Assembly (NCBI RefSeq): GCF_024679095.1
Contig: NC_066522.1
Coordinates: forward strand, 15,520,829 to 15,584,828
From: Eriocheir sinensis
Lineage: Eukaryota; Arthropoda; Malacostraca; Decapoda; Varunidae
Length of the DNA stretch: 64,000 bases
Reading direction: 5' to 3'
The notes below the pieces were generated by a model. That model was not told the DNA's origin, searched no databases, and saw nothing but the letters and a program-made list of their open reading frames with translations. Every line of letters begins with the position of its first letter. Position 1 is the stretch's first letter. A program made the position numbers and the translations under genes. Of this stretch, positions 31,745 to 42,039 are shown piece after piece.

Positions 31745-31970
31745 TTGCTTGACGAGGTTTTCTCTCTTATACATTTATCCTTCCTTCTTTTCTATCCATT
31801 AATCCTTCCATCCTTTGTTTCTTCCTTCCTTCTCTTCATTCTTTCCCATTTCCTTTCTTCCTTTCTTCCTTCCTTCTTTTCATCTTTTCTTATTTCCTTT
31901 CACTCTTCTTTCTTTCCTTCATTATATCCTTATTTCTTTCCTTCCTTCTTTCCTTTCATAATTGGACGAT
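31745..31970. repeat. Pyrimidine (TTCC)n-like block
   Basis: CCTTCCTT and TTTC words, plus strand nearly all C/T. No gene. Confidence 0.88.
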
Positions 31971-32190
31971 AGATTAGCTCAGGTAAACGAGAAAGATAAA
32001 AAGATGAAATAGGCAAACGAAATCACAGGTATTCTCAATTATGTCCCTGTAAAAGAAAAAAAAAAAAAACCGAGCCATTAATTGAATAAACGCCAGGTGT
32101 TGTGAATTCGCCAGGTAACACAAGAGGCCCAGGTGGAGGTGACGGGCAGGTGATATATAATGGTGAGGAGGAGGAGGAGGAGGCGCCCAG

Positions 32191-33440
32191 GTAATTTATC
32201 AGAAAGGTGAGACTTGAAATACAGGAATAAAGGAAGGTGAGAAAAAAGGTCTTGAGTTTACTTGGAATTACTGGAAGAAAAAGTGAAGGTGGAGAGGATG
32301 AGGGAGACGAAAGGAAGAAGCGTGTATTAGGAAGAGATAATTGATAAGAAAGGCGAGACTTGAAATAAAGGAATGAAGGAAGATGAGATAAAAAGTACTT
32401 GGTTTACCTGGAATTACTGCAGGAAGGCATGAAGGTAAAAATATTGGATGTACAAGAGGAGAAGGAGGAGGAAGGGAAGAAGCTTGTGGGTGAAAAGGGG
32501 AAAGGAGAGGTTGGGAGGATGAACGCTGAGTGATATACAGGAATGGAGAGGAGGAAAAAAGGTCTGAGTTTACTTGGAATTACTGGAGGAAGGAGTGAAG
32601 ATAAAATAATGGACAGGTAAAACGAGAAGGAAGGGAAGCAGCTTGTAAGTCTAAGAAGTAACTGATCAGAATCGCGAGACGGTCTCATGAAACACAGGAA
32701 TGAAGAGGAGAAAGAAAGGTCTAAGTGTACCTGGAATTACTGAAGAAAGGAGAGAATGTAAAATTAAAAGGTTGAGAGGATGAGGGATATAAAGGGAAGA
32801 AGCTTGTAACAGAAAGAAGTGATTGATTAGAAACACTAGACAACCTCATGAAATACAAAAATGAAGAGGTGGAAATGGTCTTAGTTTACCTGGAATTACT
32901 GAAGGAGAAAAGATAAACATAAGAGATGGATAGGATGAGGAAGAGGGAGGGGAGTAATTTATGATTTTAAGAAGTGATTGATCAGAAACACGAGACAACC
33001 TCATGAAATACAGGAATGAAAGAGGTTGAGACAAAACGACTTAAGTGTATCTGGAATTACTGGAGGAATGAAACTAGTAAAAATAATGGATGTAGCAGAA
33101 AAGGAGGTAGAAGGGAATAAGCTTGTAACAGTGAAAAGTGATCGATCAGAAACACGAGACAACCACATGAAATAAAATAATGAAAAGATTAATAGGACTC
33201 AGCTTAACTTGGAATTACTAGAAGAAGGAGTGCAGATAAAAATAATGGTTTGAGAAGACGAGTTGGAGGAAGGGAAGCTTGCGAATGAAGGGAGAGAAAA
33301 AAGAGTTGAGGAGGATGAACGGTGAGTGAAATGCAGGAATGAAAGTGAGGAAGGAAAAAATAAGACTTCAGTTTACTTGGAATTCTTGGAGGAAAGAGCG
33401 AAGGTGAAAATGAAGAGTGAGGAAGAGAAGGAGGTGTAGG
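32191..33440. repeat. Satellite-like array, about 160-bp unit, 8 copies
   Basis: The landmark TTTACYTGGAATTACTGGAG recurs with GGAATT at about 32263, 32410, 32576, 32733, 32892, 33053, 33211 and 33379. Spacings are 147, 166, 157, 159, 161, 158 and 168 bp. Each unit also has GAAGTGATTGATCAGAAACA, ACGAGACAACCTCATGAAAT, CAGGAATGAAGAGG and GAAGGGAAGAAGCTTGTAA. Divergence between copies is moderate. It is the longest array in the window and has no coding frame. Confidence 0.96.
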
Positions 33441-33483
33441 AGGAGGAGAGGAATAGGCTTGTGGGTGAAGGGGGAAAGGAGAT

Positions 33484-33805
33484 GAAGTGAGGCTGACTTA
33501 CAAAGATAATTACGAGTGGAAGTGAGATATTAAGTATAGTTGAGGAGGAGGAGGAGGAGGAGGAGAAAGAGGAGGAAGAGGAAGAGGAGGAAGAGGAGGA
33601 AGAGGAAGAAGAGGAGGAGGAAGAGACGGAAGAGGAGGAAGAGGAAGAAGAGGAGGAGGAAGAGGAGGAAGAGGAGGAAGAGGAAGAGGAAGAGGAAGAG
33701 GAAGAAGTTCGTGTATGAAATGGGAAAAGAGTATTGATGAGAACGAATTACAAAGATCATTATAAGTGGAGGTGATAAAATGAGTGAAGTGGAGGAGGAG
33801 GAGGA
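33484..33805. repeat. 250-bp duplication around a (GGA)n core
   Basis: TTACAAAGATAATTACGAGT at 33498 and TTACAAAGATCATTATAAGT at 33748 are both followed by GAGGTGA/GAAGTGA words and a GGA run. The intervening 33541-33710 is (GGA)/(GAA)n. This looks like tandem duplication of a short unit whose GGA tail then expanded. Confidence 0.85.
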
Positions 33806-33974
33806 AGAGGAGGAGAAGTTAGCTTAGTTTTAGAGCGAAGAAGTCATGAGTTAGTGAGAAAGTGAGGGAGGGAGAGTGCAGAGGAGTGGACGCTTGGGGA
33901 AAATACAGGGCGAAGATTATTGGCTGAATCGACCAAAGGAAGGAGTAATTACTTCCTTGGGTGAACCGGTAGAG

Positions 33975-34870
33975 TGAGTGCTCGTATATCCTCCCTTCTC
34001 CCTCGCCCTCCCTCTCTTTCTCCCTCTCTCTCGGTGTCTCATTCTCTCTCGTCTCATTCCTCTCTCTCTCACTCTCATTGGTTCTTTGTCACTCCTTTCT
34101 TCTTCTCGCGTTTTCATCATCCCATCTTCTGTTGCTGCCTGATTTCCTCTCTTTCTTTTTCCTTTCATCCTTCCTTTCATCCCTCTATTTTCTAGGTTCC
34201 TTGATCTTTTTCTTTCATCCTTCCTTCCTTTGTAGCTTTCGTTCTTTCCTTTTCACTCTATATACATTTTTTCCTTTCTTCTGTATCTTTTTTCTCCTCT
34301 TTAACTGAACTTTTGTATCCATTAATCCTTCCTTCCTTCCTTCATTCATTCATTCCTTTCATCTATTCTTCATTTTTCCTTATTTCCTTCTTACCTTCCT
34401 CTCTTCCTCAAATCGGTTCCTCTTTCCTTCCTTTCCTTTATCTCTTCTTCCCTTCTTTACTTCCAGTCATCCGTTCTTTCTCGTTCTTTCAGCATATCTC
34501 CTTCACCTATACCCGAAATATTAATGTCAGGCGTTCCTCTGTTGCTTCTTTCCTTCCCTATTCTCTTCCTCTCTTCCATATTTTCCTTCCTCCATTTCCT
34601 TCCTTTCTTCCAGTGATTTCCCTTTCCATCCTTCCACCCCTTCCTTCCTTCCTTCCTTTCTTTCCTCAGCATGTTTCCTTCACATACCCCTAAAATATTA
34701 ATACCAGACGTTCATTCCTTCATTCTTTCCTCCCTTCCTTCCTTCCCTCCTTTATTTTACCCTATTATCCTTTCTCCCTTTCTTCATCCCATCCTTCCAT
34801 GCATCCCTTCCTTCCTTCCTTCCTTCCCTCAGCAAATCTCCTTTCCGTACCCGAGAAATTAATCCCAGGC
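33975..34870. repeat. Pyrimidine block rich in TTCC
   Basis: About 900 bp with plus strand nearly all C/T, dominated by CCTT tetranucleotides. Confidence 0.9.
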
Positions 34871-34885
34871 GTTCCTCGTTCCTCT
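34480..34885. repeat. Tandem array, about 170-bp unit, 3 copies
   Basis: CAGCATATCTCCTTCACCTA (34490), CAGCATGTTTCCTTCACATA (34667) and CAGCAAATCTCCTTTCCGTA (34830) are each followed by CCCRAAATATTAATRCCAGG-like sequence, then CGTTC. Spacings are 177 and 163 bp. Variable CCTT tracts fill the rest of each unit. Confidence 0.92.
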
Positions 34886-34889
34886 CGCC

Positions 34890-35040
34890 GCCCCCCCGTC
34901 GCTGGCTGACTCACCCTACCTTTGTGTCACCTCTCAGACTCAGCCGTCACCCCGCCCGCCAGCCATTCCCTCGCCAAACCCTCGCGCGTTTCCTAATCCG
35001 CCAATAAAGGGTACACGACCTCCGTTTGGCCTGAAAAGCT
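34890..35040. other. GC-rich unique sequence
   Basis: C/G-rich with CpGs. Donor-like words (GTAGGG, GTGAGT) exist on the minus strand, but the frames before them carry stops. Not called. Confidence 0.4.
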
Positions 35041-35083
35041 GCCCTCAAATCACGCATGAATATCGCGACTGGAATGGAGTGTC

Positions 35084-35290
35084 TGTGTGTGTGTGGTGGG
35101 GGGGGGTATGTGTCTGGGTCTGTGTGTGGGGGACTGTGTGTGTGTTTGTGTATGTGAGGGTCGGTGTGTTTGTGTTTGTGCTTGTGTGTGTGGGGGGGAG
35201 GGTATGTGTCTGGGTCTGTGTGTGGGGGACTGTGTGTGTGTTTGTGTATGTGTGGGTCGGTGTGTTTGTGTTTGTGCTTGTGAATGTGTG
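35084..35290. repeat. GT/G-run minisatellite, 96-bp unit, 2 copies
   Basis: GGTATGTGTCTGGGTCTGTG starts at about 35105 and 35201. Both copies continue with GGGGGACTGTGTGTGTG, GTCGGTGTGTTTGTG and CTTGTG. Multiple G runs of 5-10 give G-quadruplex potential. The Cys/Val frames are artefacts. Confidence 0.93.
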
Positions 35291-35341
35291 TGTGGGGGGG
35301 TCTGTGTTTGTGTCTGTTTGTGTGTGTGGGGGGTCTGTGTT

Positions 35342-35349
<8 letters not shown>

Positions 35350-35395
<46 letters not shown>

Positions 35396-35396
35396 C
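35350..35396. repeat. (GT)n microsatellite
   Basis: About 23 GT dinucleotides at the end of the G/T-rich tract. Confidence 0.97.
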
Positions 35397-35674
35397 AAAG
35401 TAGAAGGAAACATAAGTTGATTGAAAGGCGGGACAATGGGGCCGGAGCGAGACGTGAAGACTCTAATAAGTGAAATGTCGGAGGCGAATGTTCTGATTCA
35501 GCAACACTCGAATCTCGTTTTGTGAGTGTAATATAAAAGGTCAAAAGGGTCTCGTTGAATAGTTATGCATTCTGAACGAGTAGAGCGTTAATTGGGTTTT
35601 ATGAATATAGAGAAAAATATATTATGACGTAAAACATATTTCCAAAACTGTCCAAAAAATAATGTGAAAAGAAA

Positions 35675-35774
<100 letters not shown>

Positions 35775-35779
35775 CCTTG

Positions 35780-36165
35780 GCCTCTCTCTCCCTGTTTTTT
35801 CCTCTCTCTCCCAACCTTTTCCACTCCTTCCTCTTCCACTCACACTCACTCTTCCGAATTCCTCCCTCACCCAAAGTACTTCCACCCAACCTCACTTTCC
35901 CTTCACTTTCCCTTACCCCTAGACCACACCCTCCCTTCCCACCTCAACTTTCTCCCTCTCACTCTCCTTCCCTTACCAAAAGCTTACCATCCGATCCCCT
36001 TTCTCTTCATACTCCCGTACTCCAACTCCTTATACTCTCTCACCCCAACTTTCTTCCCTCCTCCCAGTCCTTCCTCCTTCCATCTTCCTCCCCCCTCCCC
36101 AACAGCCCACACCAACGCCTCTACAGAAGAAAAATGACCCCCCTTAAACTTCCGCTCTCCCATTG
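35780..36165. repeat. Pyrimidine block, C-rich
   Basis: CCTCTCCC/CCTTCCC-type sequence. Pro/Ser/Leu frames (such as 35777-36166) are compositional. Confidence 0.85.
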
Positions 36166-36299
36166 AAAAGTTAGTTCTATGAGCCGTCTAGGAGAATCGA
36201 TTCCGGTGAAGCTGCTGAAAATATGACTTCGCGAGAAAGAGAGAGGAAAGTGGACATAGCGGAAATCGTGTTAGAGGAGGAATGAAGGGAGAGGGCGTT

Positions 36300-36440
36300 G
36301 GATGTGAAGGAACTGGAAAAATTAGTGGAACAGTCTTGGCAGTCATGTTGTGAGCGCCAATACCAAAGATGCATTCAAGAAGAGGTTGGATAAATTCATG
36401 GATAGAGAGTAAGGTGGGGTTAGGTATACAGGAGCTGCCT
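36300..36440 (+). pseudogene. LINE reverse-transcriptase C-terminal remnant, copy 1
   Basis: In one plus frame the sequence reads WNSLGSHVVSANTKDAFKKR, then LDKFMDRE, a stop, then GGVRYTGAALYRP. This matches the conserved tail of non-LTR retrotransposon polymerases common in invertebrates (WN.L...VV.A.....FK.RLDK). Only the last about 40 codons remain, 5'-truncated, and it ends at the (CT)n. The clade is undetermined. Confidence 0.72.
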
Positions 36441-36450
36441 TGTACAGACC

Positions 36451-36451
<1 letters not shown>

Positions 36452-36493
<42 letters not shown>
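36452..36493. repeat. (CT)n between two LINE tails
   Basis: About 21 CT dinucleotides exactly at the junction of the two LINE fragments. Confidence 0.97.
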
Positions 36494-36494
<1 letters not shown>

Positions 36495-36905
36495 AGTTAT
36501 GAGAAAAATGCCTTATGAGGAGAGACTTAAGCATTTATATCTGCATTCTCTGGAAAGGCAAAGGTTACGAGGAGATCGATTATAGTTTATAAATGTATGA
36601 AGGGCTTTAATAATGGGAATGTTAATAGGGTTTTGGTTGTAAAAGAGCCGGGCAGGACACTTAGCAATGGGTTTATGTTAGATAAATTCAGATTCAACAA
36701 AGACATTGGCAGGAATTGATTTGCCAGTACAGTCGTGAAAGAGTGAAACAGGCATGGCAGTTATGTTGTGGGCGCCAATGCCATATATACATTCAAAAAT
36801 TTGGGTACATTCATGGATAGCAAGGAAGGTGAGGTTAAGCTAACAGGAGTTGCCTTGTATAATTATGCCAACCGGCCTCTTGCAGACTCCTCAAGTTCTT
36901 ATGTT
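36494..36905 (+). pseudogene. LINE reverse-transcriptase C-terminal remnant, copy 2, longer
   Basis: It starts MPYEERLKHLYLHSLERQRL, then RGD, corresponding to the [LS].YEERL..L.L.SLE.RR.RGDLI motif downstream of the polymerase domain. A frameshift near 36575 leads to IVYKCMKGFNNGNVNRVLVV and so on to NKDIGRN, stop, FASTVVKE, stop, then SYVVGANAIYTFKNLGTFMD. The 3' end CCAACCGGCCTCTTGCAGAC is the usual post-ORF tail. One frameshift and at least two stops make it a dead copy. Confidence 0.8.
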
Positions 36906-36909
36906 GCTG

Positions 36910-37380
36910 TATAAAAAATTGTATGAAATAAATAGGAAAGAGTAGTGAGACAGGCAAAAGTAGGAAGAAGAAAACGAGTAAGATGGCATGTGAAGAGGAA
37001 GTAGAGAAAAGAAAGAAATCGGGGAAATATAAAGACAGGGAAAGGAGTAAAACGGTCTAATAGAGATAAAGGAGGAGGAAACATTGTAAGTTGAGAGGAA
37101 AAGGAAGTAGCAACGTGAAATAAAGGAATAAGAGGAAGGAGGAGATACGAAGCAGGAGGAGGAGGAGAAGATAAAGGACTGCAGCGATGGGAGAGGAACA
37201 TAAAGAGATGAAGGACGAGGAAGAGGAAAAAATAACAAACAGAGAAACCAAAAAAAGAGACGAAAAAAAGATGCCGGCAACTTTCAAGACCCCCAAAATA
37301 AAATAAACTGGATACGAATAAAAAGTCACAAAAATAATAACGTAGACCTGGAGGAAGGCGAAATAAAAAGCGCCACATTA
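36910..37380. repeat. Purine-rich block
   Basis: A/G-rich, GGAGGA near 37150-37170. Minus-strand Phe/Ser/Leu frames are artefacts. Confidence 0.85.
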
Positions 37381-37596
37381 CCTAGAGAATAATAAAAGAG
37401 GAGAACCCATTAACAAGACCACCTACACGTAACTCTTGCCAAAACTTAATCAACTTACCGCCGAAAAACTCAGTCAGGCGCTTACAAAAATTCCTCGTCC
37501 GAGTCTTAATCTCGAGAGTCCGTTTTGCGGCATCTATCGGTTTCTTGGGCTCTGGATATTGTGTGTACGGTGTTGCTGAGACACTTGACATTTAAT

Positions 37597-38070
37597 CGTG
37601 CTGTGAGTCTGGGAAATGAGCTAAGGAAATATAATGGGAAATCAGTCTGGAAAGAGGAAAAATAAGAAGTGAACGAGACACGACAGATTAATATGAAGGA
37701 GGGAAAAAAAGTTAATTGTTATGAAAGAGCAACTCTGTACGTATGTTACTGTGACAATGACTTAAGTTAATCGTGCTGTGAATCTTAATAAATGAGTTAG
37801 GGAAATATAATGGGAAATCAGTCTGGAAAAAGGAAAAATAAGAAGTGATAGAGACACAAAAGATTAATATGAAGGAGGGAAAGAAGTTAATTGTTATGAA
37901 AGAGTGAAAGGGGGTAATGAAGGAAGAGGAGGAAATAAAATGGAGAATCGGTCTGGAAAGAGAAAAAAATAAGAAGTGAAAGAGACACGAAAGATTAATA
38001 TGAAGGAAGGAAAGAAGTTAATTGTTATGAAAGAGTGAAAGAGGGTATTGAAGGAAGAGGAGGAATAGAA
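37597..38070. repeat. Tandem array, 3 copies, 130-176-bp spacing
   Basis: ATAATGGGAAATCAGTCTGG (37631, 37807; variant with GTCTGG at 37951) leads each copy. It is followed by AAAATAAGAAGTGAAAGAGA, GATTAATATGAAGGAGGGAA, and AAGTTAATTGTTATGAAAGA. Copy 1 has an extra about 45 bp (AACTCTGTACGTATGTTACT region). Copies 2 and 3 share a GAAAGAGGGTAATGAAGGAA tail. Confidence 0.94.
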
Positions 38071-38790
38071 AGGACAAAAAGAGCTCTAGAAAGGCAGAGG
38101 AGTTGGCTAGTGCAAGATAAACCGAGAGAAGGTAAGGAAAGATTGTGGAAGTGACACATTTTCAGATAGCTGCGAAGATGGGGAGTGAAAGAGACAGAGA
38201 AGCTTTGTAAAAGGCTGGAAGGTGGGGTTGGGTAGTAAGCTTTGGGTGAGGGAGGAAGAATGGGTGGGTCTGAGTGGGAGAGCGAGGGAGAGCGAAGAGA
38301 GGGAGAGGTTGGGAAAGTAAGAGCGACCGGGAGAGGTATGGAAGGAGGAAGAAAACTGGAAACATGAAAATAAATCTAGTAAGTAAATGCTTTTAACGTA
38401 GAGGGTCATAAATATGTATAAAAAAAGAAGGCAGTTTAAAAGAACACCGTAATAAAAGTAATATAAAGCAGACATTAACGAAAAAATAATGACAAAAGGT
38501 GAGAAAAAAAGAGTATATAAAGTTGAAAAAGCGAACTTATCCAAGACATTATTGGAAATTTCTTGCCGGTAAAGCAGCAAGAGTATTAATATCAAGCCAC
38601 TGAATAATGTTTAAGGTTAATGCATTAGGAAACTTAATAAAAAGGGACGAGGAGGAAAATGGGCGAGTACAGGATCACGAAGATGGAGAGAAAGGAAGCC
38701 GGAGAAAAAAAAAATCACCTCCGGAATTATTTACTAAGGAGAGGCGAGAAAGAAGTTAAGATAAGGAGAGAAAATGTGGCGATGGGCTCT
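38071..38790. other. Purine-leaning unique sequence
   Basis: A/G-leaning at 38100-38360, then mixed. No gene recognised. Confidence 0.55.
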
Positions 38791-39176
38791 ACTTACTTCC
38801 TCCTCCTCCTCCTCCTCCTCCTTACACCCCTCCTCCTCTCACCCCTCCTCTCTCTCCTCCTCCCCTTTTCCTCTTCCTCTTCATTGTTTGCTATCCATGC
38901 TCGTTTTGCTGTCGTTCCCTTCATCTTGTTTTGCGTTTTCCCTCTTATCAAATGTCCTCCTTGACCCGCTCCTCCTCTTCCTCTTCCTCTTTCTCCCTCT
39001 TCTCATATTCCTCTATCTCTTATTTCCGTCCACCTCATTCTTCTTCCTCATACTTAATCGCATTTCTCTATATCCGGGATTTGCTTTCTTCTTGTTTAAC
39101 CTCTTTCTCTTATCAATTGTCCTTCTCTCTCACCTTTCCTCCTCCTCTTCTCCTCCTCCTCTTCCCTCTCCTGTAG
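38791..39176. repeat. Pyrimidine block with a (CTC)n start
   Basis: A (CTC)n at about 38797-38822, then CTC/CTT-rich to 39176. It forms an unusually long polypyrimidine run directly before the candidate splice acceptor at 39176. Confidence 0.85.
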
Positions 39177-39268
39177 GTGTTGCCCAGCGGCCACCACCTC
39201 ACCGGGAAATCTGGCTTTACAGGGCAGGTTTAGGAAATGATCTTGACCAGTATTGGCTTATTCATGAG
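39177..39268 (+). CDS. Candidate internal exon, unknown protein
   Basis: A 92-bp segment follows CCCTCTCCTGTAG (strong acceptor) and ends at GAG before GTGTGT (donor-like). It is open in one frame with a complex, protein-like composition: VAQRPPPH, then REIWLYRAGLGNDLDQYW, then LIHE. The phase is 2 bases, then 30 codons, ending on a codon boundary. No family is recognised and no partner exon was found. The open frame also continues past the donor into G-rich repeat. It could be chance. Confidence 0.3.
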
Positions 39269-39279
39269 GTGTGTGCTGG

Positions 39280-39660
39280 CTGGCTGAGCGGACGGGGCGG
39301 GATGGAAACGGGCGGGGTGGGTGGTTGGGCGAGAGGGCTAGGACGGGCTAGGCGGGGACTGGACGGGCGGGCTGAGCGGCTGGGGGGATGGATGAGGACC
39401 TGGGTGGAGACTTGGTGGATGGGTGTTGAGCTAGGTGGAAGGGGTGGGGAAGAGGGAGGAAGATAGACTGTTGGATGGGTAGTAAGGTGGAGGAGAGGAG
39501 TGACTCTTTGGGTGGGTGGGTGGTGAAGGCTTATTGACTGTGTGGGAGGGTGGGTTGGGTGGGTGGGTGGGTCAGTGGGTGGTTTATATTGAATAGGTGG
39601 AAGGGTGTTTGGTGCAGTGGAGGAGTGGGTGGGGTGACGCTTTGGTTGGTGGGTGAATGG
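39280..39660. repeat. G-rich GGGT/GGCGGG tract
   Basis: GGCTAGGCGGG-like words (39280-39400), then (GGGT)n and GGTGGGTGG (39500-39650). G-quadruplex-prone. Confidence 0.82.
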
Positions 39661-39890
39661 TGGTTCTTCGTTGGTTGAGTATGTGTTGGTGGTTAGAAGC
39701 AGTTAACCGTGTGTGTTTTTTTCTCATGTTCCTGTTTGTATGTGTGTTTTTATTTTGTGTTGTGGTGAGTTTGGGTGTTTTACTTGGTGCGTCTGTCTTT
39801 TTATCTATTATGTACCTTAATATGTGTCTGTTAAATTAATCTAACACATTTATATATCTATGCGTTTGATTTTGTAACTTTTTCTCCTTT
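39661..39890. other. T-rich unique sequence
   Basis: No gene recognised; the short Val/Leu/Phe frames are compositional. Confidence 0.5.
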
Positions 39891-39924
39891 TTTTCCCTTC
39901 CACGTCATCATTCTTTCCCTTTTC

Positions 39925-40165
39925 TTGCTCATTCTCTTATTCTCATTCGCTCTCTTTCTATTTTTTTCCTCCTCCTCTTATTCCTCTTATTCTCATTCTC
40001 TCTATTCTTTCCTCCTTTTTTTCCTCTTATTTTCATTCTCTTTCCATTTTTTCCTTCTCTAATTCCTCTTAATTTCATTCTCTCTCTTTCCATTCTTTCC
40101 TTCTCCTTATTCCTCTTATTCTCATTCTTTCTCTTTCCATTCTTTCCTTCTCCTCCTTTCCTTTT
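39925..40165. repeat. Tandem array, about 42-48-bp unit, 5 copies
   Basis: ATTCCTCTTATTCTCATTCT or variants begin at about 39938, 39980, 40020, 40062 and 40109. Each is followed by CTCTTTCCATTCTTTCCTTC-like sequence. Confidence 0.85.
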
Positions 40166-40880
40166 TTCTCTCCAGCCCTTCAATCACTCCTCTGCTCCAT
40201 TTCCTCCTTTCTCTCTCCATACATCCTTTTCCCCTTCTTTCTCTGTTTCCCTTCCTATACCTCTCTCAGTTTCTCTTTCTCCGCCTTGCCTTCCTTCCAT
40301 TTCCTTTTCTTTCTTTTTGCTATTTCTTTCTCTCCATTTTCCCCCCCCCGCTCTTTTCTATCCCACCTTTTACTTTTACTTTTCTCTACATTTCGGGAAC
40401 TTGGTCGTCGGGGATGTTGTTGTGTAGGTCTTTTTCTCCTCTAATCCCTCTCCGCTACAGAACTTGATAAGGTCACGTCCACCCCAGCAACCCCAACCCA
40501 CACACAGACACACACACAAACACACACACACGATAACATTGGGTCGGTCCCTTGTCCAGAACAGTGGCTCGCTCGCCCGTGTTCTTCCGTCTTTTCTTAT
40601 GCATCCGTGTGTCTCCCTGTCTCTGTACACGTCTTCCTGCCTGTCAGTGTCTCTGTGCCTGTGTATTTTTGCTTATCCCTGCCTTTTTATAAATGTCTCG
40701 GCCTGTCTTTTATTGATCTCCTTTTCTTACTCTTCTTTTTCCTTTCCCTTTACGAATATGTTTTTTTTTCTCCATTTTTCTTTCATCCCCCTTTAAATAC
40801 TTCCTTTTTCTTATCTTCCACTTTTCAAACAATCTCAACAACAGCCCCACTGCACCTCAGCTTACAGACGCCTTTGATAG
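40166..40880. other. Pyrimidine-rich then mixed sequence with a short (CA)n
   Basis: C/T-rich to about 40390, a broken (CA)n at 40499-40531, then TGTCTCTGTG-type sequence. No gene. Confidence 0.6.
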
Positions 40881-41345
40881 TAGTAGTGATGGTGGTGGTG
40901 GTGGTGGTAGTGGTGGTAGTTGTGGTGATGATATTAGTGGTAGTGGTTTTAATGGTGCTGGTGTTGGTAATAGTGGTGGTATTAGTGGCTCTGGGGATGA
41001 CAGGGGTGTTAGAAGTTGTGGTAGTGATGATGATGGTGTTTTTGACGATTGTTGTAGTGGCATTTGGGATGGTGATGATGGTGATGATCCTAATGATGAT
41101 GATGATTTATTTATTGTTATTGGTGTTATTGGGATTGTAATAGTGGTGGTGATGATGGTGATGGTGGTTGTGCTAGGGGTGTTAGTAGTGCTGTTGATGA
41201 TGGTGATAGTGGTGATGGTGGTGGTGGTGGTGGTGGTGGTGGAGGTGTTGTTGTTGTTGGTGGTGGTGGTCGTGGTGGTGGTCGTGGTGGTCGTGATGGT
41301 GGTGGTGTAGGTGGTGGTGGTGGTGGTGGTGGTCGTGATGGCGGC
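40880..41345. repeat. (GGT)n-derived minisatellite
   Basis: About 465 bp of GGTGGT, GGTGAT and GGTAGT triplets on the plus strand, purest at 41210-41335. The frames are poly-Val, poly-His or poly-Pro. Confidence 0.95.
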
Positions 41346-41720
41346 GTAGATGGCATCTTTCCTTATCTATTGACAATCGATACTCGAAGTCTTTTCACAT
41401 CCTTTATTGGCTGCCTAAAATTCCAATCTTATTTATTTTTTACCTTTTTTCCATCTCACTTCTCTTATTTCCGTGCGATGACTTTTGCTTAGAACGGTGC
41501 TGGAAATGTGAAGTGTCTGCCCTTTATTCCTCCCTATTTTTCTTTAGCTCTTGTTTCTGTGACCTTTATATTTTGTTTACATGATTTTATAACGAGAAAA
41601 GAAACGTGGATATAAATAAAACTTTTTCACTATCTTTGTTTTGTTATATTCTCGGCGTCTTGATGAAAAAAAAAAGTATTTGTTTGTTACTTCTGGTTTA
41701 AAAGTAGTGTGTATTGATTA
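41346..41720. other. AT-rich unique sequence
   Basis: No gene recognised. Confidence 0.55.

Positions 41721-41721
<1 letters not shown>

Positions 41722-41756
<35 letters not shown>
41722..41756. repeat. (CA)n microsatellite
   Basis: About 17 CA dinucleotides. Confidence 0.97.
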
Positions 41757-41759
<3 letters not shown>

Positions 41760-41862
41760 GTAAGTTCAGGTCAGGAAGACTTTTTTTTTCTTCTCTTATC
41801 CATTCAAGTAAATACAAAAAAAAAAGTTGTATGAATAGTCTGCCTCGAGACACAATACAGAA

Positions 41863-42036
<174 letters not shown>

Positions 42037-42039
42037 ATG

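Noticed and set aside
34900..34960. Donor-like GTAGGG and GTGAGT on the minus strand next to GC-rich sequence
   Set aside because: Each frame reaching these sites contains a stop shortly before, and no acceptor with an open frame could be paired.
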